In this document: positions 22,458 through 32,598 of the stretch, in pieces | How the letters are laid out: every line of letters starts with the position of its first letter | Position numbering within the stretch: the first letter of the stretch is position 1 | NCBI GenBank assembly: GCA_006538405.1 | Contig: BJKQ01000001.1 | Coordinates: 2,232,001-2,296,000 of the forward strand | Source: Hansfordia pulvinata | Lineage: Eukaryota; Ascomycota; Sordariomycetes; Xylariales | Length of the DNA stretch: 64,000 nucleotides | Direction: 5' to 3' | Program-made: the position numbers and the translations under genes | The notes under the pieces: model-generated | The model's database searches: none | The model's input: the letters and a program-made list of their open reading frames with translations, nothing else | Told to the model about the DNA's origin: nothing

Positions 22458-23488
22458 ATGCGGGTCGAGAAGTATCCCCTGTCGCCGCCCTCGCTGGAGG
22501 AGCTGGCCGAGAAGCTCCGGGCCCCGCTGGCCGCCAACTACGCCCACGCGTCCGTCCAGGTCGCCCCCTGCCCGGACCTCCGGCGCCCGCCGTTCCGCCT
22601 GGCCGCCGAGGGCCTCTGCGGCGGGCGGCCCCGCATCGCCGACGTCGGCGGGCAGCCCAACCTGTTCCCGCGGCCCGACCTCGGCGCCAGGTGGTCGCTC
22701 GACGACATCGCCCGGGCCATGGACATGGACCCCGCCGGCGGCAGCCTCGTCGGCGCCGGCGCGGGGCCCTTCCACGTCCTCGGCCAGAACTGCGAGCTGG
22801 CCCCCTCGCTCAGCTGGCGCGGCGGCTTCGAGCACGCCGACAACAAGAGCCGCTACGCCCTGGTCGTCGACGACGATGGGCGTGCCGGCGGAGGCGGAGG
22901 CGGAGGCGGCGCCGCCGCGGTCCGGGTGGGGCTCAGCCCGTCCCTCGGGTGCGCCCTGATGATCAACCTGTACGGCTCGCTGGGCGGGCCCGGCCCCGTG
23001 CTGAAGATGACGGCCCGCAGGCGGACGGGCGCCGAGGGCAGCTTCGCCGAGTGCGTCCGCCGGGGCCTGGCCGCCGCGTACGGCGGGGCCCGGACGGTCA
23101 GCCTGGGCGGCGTCTTCCTCGTCCGGTCGGGCACGGCGCGCTACCACGTCATGCCCGACTTCCCGGCCGAGTCGGAGCTGCCGTTCGAGAGCCGCGACCA
23201 GCTCGACGGCTGGCTGACCTACCACGACTTCAAGGGGGGCCCATGGTGTGCCTGTCGGTCCTGCACTCGGCGGACCCGGCGGGGGCCATGGGCCTGCGGA
23301 TGGAGCACACGCACTGCTTCTCGGCCGCGGGGGAGGCCGCGGGGGGCCACTACCACTTTGACGTGGACGACGACGACGACGAGGACATCGAGTACGAGGC
23401 GTACTTCAACACGGCCGACATCATCTACCGCGTCGAGAGGCCGGCGGCGGCCCTGGGCAGGGACGACCTGCACGACGATGAGCACTGA
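22458..23488 (+). CDS. PTD012/C11orf54-type (DUF1907) putative ester hydrolase, frame broken
   Basis: ATG at 22458 (MRVEKYPLSPPSLEELAEKL). Family blocks are DVGGQPNLFPRPD, FHVLGQNCELAPSL and TARYHVMPDFP. After WLTYHDFKGG the reading frame must shift in the G6 run at 23234-23239 to read PMVCLSVLHSADPAG, MEHTHCFS, GGHYHFD and EAYFNTADIIYRVERP, with TGA at 23486-23488. In human PTD012 three histidines of the HxH...GGHYH region bind zinc, and that pattern (HTH and GGHYH) is kept here. The break is one lost base, or two gained, in a homopolymer like the others nearby. A Gly tract near residue 145 is species-specific. The substrate in fungi is unknown. Confidence 0.8.
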
Positions 23489-24043
23489 GGTGTTCGGGCG
23501 GGAGACAGCAACAGACGGGCTTTCCCGTCGTGGCTCGGCAGCAGTCCTTACCAGCAACACGCTTGGACTACTGTCTGTGGGGGCACGGTTACACACATGA
23601 TCTTGGAGCTCGTCCACACCATCAGTATACAGTCCTCTGGTATGATACATGTCCCCCTGAATAGATTCCCGGCTATCTCTCTCTACCTTAGGTGACCGGC
23701 TCCTCGGATGCCATGGACGCCCTGACCGACCTCTCTCAAGCCGCACACAGCTTCCCATAATGGGGACGCGATATGCCTCTCAACGGGTTGGTAGTCTTCC
23801 GAATCAGGCAGTGCCGGGCACCAGTGGCCGAGAGAGTCTACCAGCCATTCACTGGGCAAACGACTCAAGACGGAGGCGGGCAGGCGGCGCAGCGACTGCC
23901 GCCCGTTCGTTGCCAAGGCGATACCCGAATAAAGCCCATCCGGGCAAACAGAGGCCGCTCCCTTCCCCATATACAGACGGAATCGCCCTCTTGTCCCTCC
24001 ATGAGGCACGAGAAGCCCCAGCCACCACAACAGAAACAGCTCG
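23489..24043. other. intergenic region upstream of tRNA-Glu
   Basis: No recognisable protein. Short open frames overlap the tRNA and are not believed. Confidence 0.5.
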
Positions 24044-24114
24044 TCCGATGTGGTGTACGGCTAACATCCGGGATTCTCACTCCCGGGCACAGGGTTCGAC
24101 TCCCTGCATCGGAG
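24044..24114 (+). tRNA. tRNA-Glu (anticodon CTC)
   Basis: A complete cloverleaf of 71 nt: acceptor TCCGATG (24044-24050) pairs with CATCGGA (24107-24113) and the discriminator is G. The D arm is GTGT...ACAT. The anticodon stem is CGGGA/TCCCG with loop TTCTCAC, anticodon CTC at 24076-24078. The variable region has 4 nt. The T arm is CAGGG-TTCGACT-CCCTG. There is no intron. CTC reads GAG, the favoured Glu codon in GC-rich genes such as these. Confidence 0.95.
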
Positions 24115-24685
24115 GCTCAACAGACTCTCGGCAGATTCAGTATTCTTTTTTTTCGGTCTGCCCAGTTCAAAGGCAGGCAGTCACTGTGCAGTCCGGACCG
24201 AACGACCACACCAGACGTGGCCGACTGATACCCCCAGGAGAACCATCCAGTGGGAATATGTAGCACGGTGAATTTAATTTAATAGCATACTAAGCTTTGG
24301 CTCACGGATACGTACCTGTACGTCTCTCTCTTTCTGGGCCTGTTTATGTGAAGTTGTCTAGGTTATATATAGGTATCTAGCATATAGAGTGCTTGAGACC
24401 TTTGCCCAATCCAAGCTGCTATACCATGTCCTAGTTTTCCTTGTCTATGCCGTGTGCGTGTCTATGTTTCGTCTCTGTCTCTATTGAAAGGTCGCCCGTC
24501 TCTCTGCCACTTTTCGCGCGAACCCAGTTCCGTCGCTGTCGTCTACGGTCTACCTATGTTTCTCTCCCTCCCGACCCGCGCTTCCTCAACTGAGGGCTGC
24601 TTGAGCACTCAAAACCGCCCCCACCTCCCCAACTCCCCCTCTCCTCCGAATCTCTGAACGGGCCACGATCTTCTTTCTCTCGACT
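24115..24685. other. intergenic region downstream of tRNA-Glu
   Basis: A T8 run at about 24147-24154, some 30 nt after the tRNA, is a plausible Pol III stop. An AT-rich patch (TTTAATTTAAT) is at about 24272-24282. Otherwise only the 3' region of the minus-strand secreted-protein gene. Confidence 0.5.
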
Positions 24686-25132
24686 CTAGTTGGGCACGTA
24701 CACGGCGCTGACCCACTCCTGCCACCACTGCTGGGTGACCTTGCCACTGTCGCCGACGCGGACGAGCTCGGACTTTCGGATGCCGAGGCGGTCGGCCTGG
24801 GTGCCCGCCCAGTCCTCGAGGTTCGTGACGGCCCCCGAAGGCACGCTCTTGCCGCCCGCCGCGATGACGCGGTCCACGTACGCGTGGTCGGCCGCCTGCA
24901 GCCTCTGCGCGTCGGCCTCGCTCTTGAACAGCAGCAGGTAGTCGCCCGGCTCCCCGTGCAGGAACCACATGTCGCCCGTCCGCGTCATGCGCTTGACGTC
25001 GATCGTCTCCCCCGGCGACAGCGCCTTGCTGCCCGCCATCAGCTCGATGCGCGGCGGCCCCGCCGCCAGCGCCAGCCCGGCCGCCAGGAGCGCGGCCGCG
25101 AGCAGCTTGAAGACGAACGTGTTGGCGAACAT
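24686..25132 (-). CDS. small secreted protein, unknown function
   Basis: 148 aa, no intron. ATG at 25132 follows an A-rich leader. The N-terminus has a signal-peptide profile: FVFKLLAAALLAAGLALAA, a hydrophobic core ending in Ala residues suited to cleavage near residue 24. The mature part is about 124 aa and has no cysteine, which is unusual for a fungal small secreted protein. It contains Trp residues (DMWFLHGEPGD, LEDWAGTQ, QQWWQEWVSAVYVPN). I do not recognise a family. Good codon bias and an intact frame support it as real. Secretion is inferred from the signal alone. Confidence 0.65.
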   Translation of the reverse strand: MFANTFVFKLLAAALLAAGLALAAGPPRIELMAGSKALSPGETIDVKRMTRTGDMWFLHGEPGDYLLLFKSEADAQRLQAADHAYVDRVIAAGGKSVPSGAVTNLEDWAGTQADRLGIRKSELVRVGDSGKVTQQWWQEWVSAVYVPN

Positions 25133-26870
25133 TTTTTTTCTTTAGTTTTTCCTTCTCTTTCTCTCTTTGATTTAGGTTTTACTTCATGTAAGGGGGGGTT
25201 TTCCGGGAAACCTCGAGATCGAGAAGGAGTGATGCGTGTTGGGTAAAAAGACGGGGAAGGTGAGATTGGAATGTGATGACCTCAAAGGATGTGAAGACTG
25301 AAATCTGATGAGCTGGACGAAGACAGACCGGACAAAGATGGATGGATGGGCGACAGCTATTTGTACTGCTCTGCTGTATGTCGCTGGACCTGCCGACTCG
25401 GCCGCCCAGGACTGAGGAACCCCCTCCACCCGACTTGGTGCTCGTACAACGACGCCTCGCTGCTCTCCGCAGGTGCTCGGTCAGGAAGAGAAGTGGGCAA
25501 CCAAACCATGGCAACAAGAAAATTTCTCATTGCCTTGCGGGCCAGACCCGTTCAAAGAGCCCTCGTGCCGTGGTGTATCCGGGCGGAGAGGCGTCTTCAG
25601 AGTGGGCCACGAGACTGATGTCTATACTCCAGAGCCTCGTGGGTATTACCCGTACGCGTGCGTGCAAGGGCCTGGGTGGCGTGTTCTATTAAAGGGCTGC
25701 TTGCGGTGCGGCCCCTCGTGTGATTTGCGAGATAAGATGAATCTGATTGTGCAAGCATCAGATCTGATTAGATGCAAGACCGGGGTTGCAATGGGGCCTG
25801 CGAACGGCGAGGTCGCCACAGGCCCACAGCCGCCGAGGCTCCTTTTTGTGGCTCGCAGGCGGCGAGGCAGCCCTTATAGCGGCGATAGCCGAGCTTGGCC
25901 ACTCAGCATAAGCAAAGGACTTGCGGTCCGTGGTTCGGCTACTCGTATGAGCGGCAAAAGTTCCAGGTTGAGTCCACATCGACGCCACCCAAGCGGCTGC
26001 TAGCCGTTCGCTGTGGTCCGAGGCGCCGAGTAGGTGCTGCCTGCTGCGAAGCTCAAGAGGTAACAAACAGCTCCTCCAGGGTCTGGAGCTCAACTCGGGT
26101 CCTCAACGTGGCGAAATACACACTGCGCGGCGACCGATATCGCTGCAGGCCACAGTGCGATACATCAATTGCCCAGGGCCATCGGCTGATTTCTCACTAA
26201 CGAGGGAATCCACTGAGGCAACCCTTAGGCTATAAGCAACCCCCATCAGCTTGGCTAAGGCTAAAAAGTCGAGGGCCGAGACGGAGTACAAACTTTTTTC
26301 TTCAGTGGATAAGAGCGGCCCAAACTCACGCCCACATCGCCGCCTTTGCTGCGGCGGGTGGCGTGGGCCAGGACCATCAACAGTTCCCCCGAGCTGCCGC
26401 GCAGTTTGCTTTCAGTAGGAACACGACTGAGCACCCTGAGTTCGAGATGGGGACACCGTCGAAAAGTGTCGAGTCGTGCCCCCGTGTGAATCGCCGAGAA
26501 CCCTTTGTGGTTGGGCTACCCAGGTCGATCTGATTGTATTCGTCGCCTACAGCGTGTACCGAGTAGCCATGGCTCTTCTCCTTGGAGTGCCTGCCTGTTC
26601 CTTGGCCTTGGAGTGCCTGCCCGTCCCTCGAATGCGGCGCACTCAATTTGGAGTGATCGGCTTGCCATAGATTGCAAATAGGGTCGGGGCTCTCCGGCCT
26701 GTTCTTTTACATCATTAATGATTCTGAATGTAGTATCAAAGCATAACTCCTTGTTCCCAATATCCTTGTCCGTCCACCTGTTCGTTTCGTCATGATCGTC
26801 ATTCCTTAGCCCTGCCCTGACTGGGCAGCCGAGTCGAGCGCTCCCGGCCCCCACTGCATCACCGGCCTCG
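25133..26870. other. intergenic region
   Basis: 1.7 kb between two minus-strand genes; it should hold the promoter of the secreted-protein gene and the 3' end of the membrane-protein gene. An imperfect GC-rich hairpin lies at 26316-26369. No protein gene is recognised. Confidence 0.5.
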
Positions 26871-29303
26871 TCACTCTTTCCTGCCCAGATGCTCATCCAG
26901 CGAAGAAGATGCTGTTGAGGCTCCCTCCGGAGAGTACTCGGAGGTGCTTGGAGAGTACCTCATCCCGTCCGCCACGAACATGCCGTCCTCGTCCTCGTCA
27001 TCGTCGTCCTCAGAAGCGATCGACATGCAGGTGGAGGGGCTGTATCGCACACCATCCTCCGTGAAATGTTGACCGACTGCACTCTGATGTGACGGATACG
27101 GGATCGTGTGTGGTCTATACCCGTCTCCGACAATCACCGAGTCCCTTGCACTCTCAGAGTACGCCGGAAGACCCTCGTCATCCGATGCGTACTCCGGAAG
27201 CTGGGACGACGTCCTCGACAGCGGCGCCCGTGGAGATTGATGGCTGCACCGCCGGCACTCTTGCTCATGCCCATGCTCATGCTCGCGCCTGCTGACACTT
27301 CGCTGGCGGGAGCGCTCCTCTTCAGCTGCCACAATGTCGCCGACGACGCCCGCAACCGTTCGGAGCTGTGCTATCTCCTGCTCCATCGTGGTGGACATCT
27401 CCGAGTCGGAGGCTCCCTCATCAAAATCGCCATGCACAGATTCCAAGTCCTTCTCTTCGTCTCTCAGAGGTGACTGAGGTCTGACTTGTTTCCTGATGGC
27501 TTGGACCGCCCAGTCCATATAAACTGCTCTGAAAGCATCACGCGATCCAGAATCCTTCTCGTTGAAGCCCCGGGCGTAGCGTTGCTGCCCAAATCGGGCA
27601 CTAAGCCAGCGGGCGCAGACGACACCGAGGAGCAATATCATCGTCGATGCCCCAATAACTGCCGGAATGAAGACCATGGGACTCGGTCCATGCTTGAAGA
27701 ACCCGTGCTGTACCTGTGTAAGCATGTGCCCGCGTCTCTTTGCATCACTGCTGTACTACTTACAGGGCCATGACGATCATGCATCGGGCCTTCTCCAAAC
27801 GGCGGAAACGGCGGAGGAAAAGGCGGAGGGAACGGAGGCGCAGACTCCCCGTCAAACGGTGGCGGGGGAAGGGCGGAGGGAAGGGCGGAGGAAAAGGCGG
27901 AGGAGACTCCCCATTGAAGGGTGGCGGAGGCGGCGGCGGGAAGCTTTTATCCAACGAAGCGGGATGGTGCGGGTGCTCGCCCGGAGGGGCGGCGTGGTGA
28001 GGGTGGCCGAATGGCGCCTGTTCGGCCTCGGTTTCCTCGAAAGCAGTCACCTGTTGCTGGCGTGTTAGACGACGAAATTAGTTGAGAGGTTCAACCACAA
28101 CTTACCACGCCACCATCTGTCTTGGATCCAGACTTGTGTGCATGTAGCCCTTCCGCGTGGGGAGGGTCAAGCTTGCGGTGCTGGCGGTGTTCGTGTTGCT
28201 CGTGGCCCGGAGGCGGAGGCGGCGGAGCTCCGTGAGGATGATGCGGATGAGGCGGGGCTCCTTGACCGTGGTGAGGCGGCGGCGGGGGCAGGCAGTGGCA
28301 GTGCGGTGGCTGGTGATGGGGATGGTGCGGCCAGGTATGGTTTCTCGGCCCGTGGTTGTGATTAAAGTCATGTTTGGCATGGAGCGGTTTCTGTGCGCTT
28401 CCGTCGTCTCCGTTGAAGCGGAATAGCTTGGTGAAGATTCCGTGCACGGTCGTGAGAACATCTCTCACTTTGCACTTGACAGTGGCGCAGTCGATGGGCT
28501 TGAAAGCTTCATGAGGGAACTTGATGTCGGGGTCGAAGTTCTCTGATATGAAGCGTTCTTTCTCGGAGATTGAAAGTTTGAGATCTTCCATGCGAGCTCT
28601 CATGGACTCCAGCTCGATGAGCTCCATCTGGAGGTCGACCTCGTTGAAACCCTTGTCCGTCCCGGTCCGGGCATCGAACCCAGGGGAAGAGGCGTCAGAT
28701 GTAGGGGCCTTGATGATAGATACCGCCCCTTCGACGCCGGAGACAGTCGCCGGAGCCACCTGTTGGAACTGGACGCTGAAGCCGAAATCCCGGACCCGGT
28801 TCTCATCGATAGAAAGGACACTCAGGTCCATGACTTGCTCTTGATCCTGTCCGTCTACCTGCACACAGTGGAATCGCCACTTTGCCGTGACGACATTGCC
28901 GTGCTCGGTGGTCAAGGGTCCAGCGCCCGCGCCCTCCGCATCTTGCTCCAGGCTCTGACCGTCGATGGTGACATTTCCATAGCCACACGGGTGATCGGAC
29001 TCCAAGATATCGAAGCGGAAGAACTGTGGTTCGGCTATCAATGACACTGTTCTGGGAGTATTGTTATGGGTCGGCAGGTACTAACAGTCTCTTGGATGTA
29101 AACCTGCTCGACAGCTTTGTCGGTGTCCAATTTTATCAAAGCGTGAGGTGCATCTGTAAGGTGTCGTGTCAGGCCACTACTCTTCGAATAGGGTCGAATT
29201 ATTAGGCAGAGCTCGCCTTGCACCGCTTACCGTGAGGTGTCAGCGAGCGAGCCGATGCCAGCGCCGGCGCCGACAAAACAGCCGCTTTGAGCAGGCCGCG
29301 CAT
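26871..29303 (-). CDS. single-pass membrane protein with signal peptide and His/Pro-rich stalk
   Basis: Five exons: 29303-29231, 29153-29086, 29023-28106, 28050-27764 and 27713-26871. Exon 1 encodes a signal peptide (MRGLLKAAVLSAPALASARS). Next comes a globular ectodomain (FFRFDILESDHPCGYGNVTI, KWRFHCVQVDG) with a few cysteines, a helical segment (MELIELESMRARMEDLKLSI), a long His/Pro-rich stalk with many HH, HPH and PPPP stretches, one transmembrane helix (VFIPAVIGASTMILLLGVV) and an acidic cytosolic tail with two copies of DGxRYSPST. Exon 4 lies between two phase-0 introns yet is 287 nt long, one short of a multiple of three; restoring a C at 27864-27868 keeps the PPFP repeat and reaches GPMHDRHGP. 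The restored length is 729 aa. I do not know a named family. The architecture suggests a cell-surface sensor or anchor. Confidence 0.75.
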
Positions 29304-31057
29304 CGTGAGACTGAATCCGGCTGTCAGGCCTACCGTCCAATAGACTGGGCCTCTGTTCTAGAGTCCAACAGGCAGACAGAGGCTATCCGGGGCGCTCGGA
29401 CAAAGACAGATTGAAAGCCAAGACGTTGACGTGGTGAGTTGACAGAACGCCCTCGAGGTGCAGGTCTTGACAAAGGCAGGGCACGAGGGGAAGTGCGGGT
29501 AGTTAAACGGCTGCCTAGACCTGGGGCTGAGAAGTGGGCGGCGTGTGACACATGGCTCCAAGCCTGCCAGTGCACCAAGTCGTCCCGATAGTCGTGCCGC
29601 TTTCGATTGAGGCTGTGTTGCCAGGGGTCAATCTCTCCTCTCCTCCCCCATCGATTCTTTGCTTTGCACTCTGCGCTGCGCAATCGAATATGCATTTGCG
29701 TCCTTCTCCCGCCGGACCCCTGCCGACGTACCCCTGTTGCGCGTCCAGAGGCTAGGCGTGGATGCCGACACGACTCGTCCTGAATCGCCTCGTCTAGTGT
29801 CACCCGGAATCCACCCGCGGCAGGTCACTGCGCGAGACCGCGCGTACAACGACAATTGCCGGTGGTGCTCCGCATCCTCCACGACCAGTGCCCCAGGCCT
29901 GGGCCAGGCCAGGCCAGGGTGTTCGTGGGTCGAAGTGATTGCCAGGGCTTACACGCTGGCTACTCGTATGCGCGAGGCCGCCCTGAAAGGCGTCGCAAGC
30001 CCTGCTCCATCCATGCCACTAGCCCGGGGTCGGGACGATGTCAGCCAATGGCGCGCGACGAGCTGACGAGTCCTCTGGACCCGTACCCGATGTCGACAGA
30101 AAAGATGGTCGACTTGCAACGAGGCCGGAGCCTGTTCGGGGTGGTGATATGACGGGAATACCGCATCGAGCAGTGCGTGTGCTTTGTTTCTCCTATGCGT
30201 TTCCGCTCGTGTCCGCGTTTCGAGATTCGTAGGAACATCGACCTTCAACTTTGGTAGACTTGTTTCGGGTATTGGCTGGCGACCCGCAGGGCCCGCCAAA
30301 GAGCTGCGGAAGACTGTGTACTTAGGGAAGTCAATCGAATGGCAGGACTCGTCGGACGGTTGGGATGCTCAGCGATGGTTGCATAAACGAGAAAGCTACG
30401 AAACCGTAGCATAGGACGGTCACCACAGGGGTTGAATGATTGGGTGAGCAAGTATTGGATCATGGGATCCTCTCCTGATTCATAATGGTATGGGTTTCTT
30501 GGTGGGTGAATCTGCAAAGAGTATGGGTGCACGGCAAGGTCGGAAGCCCGCAAAACGATCAAGGATGGCTTTGCCAGTCCAAGCTGTGGATGGTACTGGT
30601 ACGTCTGGTAATGGTCGAGCCTTCCCTTGCTCATGAACATCGACCATGCCTGCGGTAAGATAACAGTGCCATACTAGACCTCGAATCACCACCCGGGGGT
30701 GTGTTTGGTAAAGATACGTGGTTTGGCTTCTATGTGGTGATCTCTCCAGTGGTTTCATCCCTTGAATATCTCTGTCAAATACGTCAAGTGCACAAAGGCC
30801 TGGGCAGGTACGATGCAAATGCTCCCTGCCCCACTTGGTCCCGCGCGAGGCTACCGCCGCATGCGTAGAAGCTGCCAGGCGCTCTGACGACCGTGACTGA
30901 CCACTGTTTACCTGTATCGATTATCGTGCCTTCAATTCTACGCCGCCCCCGACAACCACCCAGCCTCGTCCCTGCGTGCGAGCCAGAGGCCAGCGCATCC
31001 TTCGCCACATACTCCAGGTTTCATCTGGCTGCCTGCGAACGCGCCGAGGCATTTGCG
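29304..31057. other. divergent promoter region
   Basis: 1.75 kb between the membrane-protein gene and LSM4. It contains CCAGG-rich repeats near 29895-29920 and one CTACTCGTATG. No gene is recognised. Confidence 0.5.
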
Positions 31058-31686
31058 ATGGTGTGTCCCGTCCCCATCCGCCGCTCCCCCCGCCCGCCTA
31101 CTTGGCCACCGATCTGAAGCTGACCACACGCCTCCCTCCCCCGCAGTTACCCCTCGGTCTACTCAACGCGGCCCAAGGCCACCCCATGCTGGTCGAGCTC
31201 AAGAACGGCGAAACCCTCAACGGCCACCTGATACAATGCGATACCTGGATGAACTTGACACTCAAGGAGGTCATCCAAACCAGCCCGGTACGTCACGCAC
31301 CACGACTCTCTCGCCAGGCACTCGCCGCTGCATTTGCAGCAGCGCACACTAGCCGGGCGCGCTCGAGGATACTGGCTGACAGTAGCTGTACAGGAAGGTG
31401 ATAAGTTCGTCCGTTTACCCGAGGTATACGTGAAGGGCAACAATGTGAGTTCAACCCCACAGACCACATCCATCCGCTTCTTCAGCTGACAATCTCGCAG
31501 ATCAAGTACCTACGTGTTCCCGACGAAGTTGTCGACATCGCCAAAGACCAGCAGCACCAACAGCAAAGCGGATACAGGGGCGGTCGCGGTGGCCAGGGCA
31601 GGGGAGATCACGGCGGCCGCGGCGACAGAGGGGGTCGTGGGGGCAGGGGCCACAGAGGTGGCAGAGGCCGTGGTCGCGGTGCTTGA
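31058..31686 (+). CDS. LSM4: U6 snRNA-associated protein LSm4
   Basis: Four exons: 31058-31060 (only the ATG), 31147-31287, 31394-31444 and 31501-31686, giving 126 aa. The Sm fold begins [20 protein letters not shown] with Sm1 ([20 protein letters not shown]) and Sm2 ([19 protein letters not shown]). The tail is RGG-rich ([15 protein letters not shown]), as in LSm4 of animals and fungi. LSm4 is part of the LSm2-8 ring on U6 snRNA in the nucleus and of LSm1-7 in mRNA decay. Placing the first intron directly after the start codon is supported by GTGTGT...CCGCAG and by the conserved start MLPL. It is upstream of the PPR gene on the same strand. Confidence 0.93.
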
Positions 31687-32598
31687 TGCCCTTGACAGAC
31701 GGGACGTGTGGGAGGCTCAAAATGCCACGGGTCTGCTGTACCATCTTGACGAGACTGGCCTCGCCAAGCAACCCAAAGCGACTCATGAACCAGTCACGCG
31801 AACGACGACTGAGAAACGCCAGTGATGGACACCAAAGATCCACGGGATACAGCGCCAAAACAGGATGTGAAAGGCCTCAGGTGCACTGGATCTGCACCAG
31901 TCCCTTTCATCCTCCCGGGGAGTAAGGGGCTGATGTTAACAGCCTCTTGATGAGAGATACCCAGGATCGGCTACATGTCGACATGAAATCGACAACTCGG
32001 CCCTGATGGGCGAGCCTTTATGGAGACCCAGTTCCGGGTGCATCCATGGATAGGATAGGAACCGTTTCACGCAAACATAGACACTTTTGAGTCTCAAAAT
32101 TTATGCATCTCTGATGATCAAGCACTTGGGTAACACGGCTTCACATTCTTGTCCATGGAGGATCGATGCTATTCGCATGCTCTTCAAATGGGGCAGGGTT
32201 GGCAGCATCACGCAGTTGAGTACCGAAATGCGGCTCGTTGAAGCACCCCAGGCAGATATCCATGAATGATGACTGCCATGTAAATCTGATGCGCATAAAA
32301 AGACGTTTCACGTTTTTTACGGATTTGCCTTGCCTACGGAGTACTGGAGCTGGAGCTGCAGTGGACCGCAGGTGGAAACATGCCCGGGCAAGCCACGCGT
32401 GACGCGTACCGTCTGTGCAGAATAAAACGGAACCTCCACATGCTGAGATAATCCGTTTGAACTGTATAGCTCGTAACCGTAACCGTATCTCGTCCTCGAA
32501 CTTGTTCCATGTCACGTTCACCAATTTATCTCGCGCCTCACTCGCGGCTCCGCCTTTGCCCAAATATCTCCCAACGCTGGGAGGTCTGGGTCACAACA
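31687..32598. other. intergenic region
   Basis: 3' region of LSM4 and leader of the PPR gene. No gene is seen. Confidence 0.5.
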
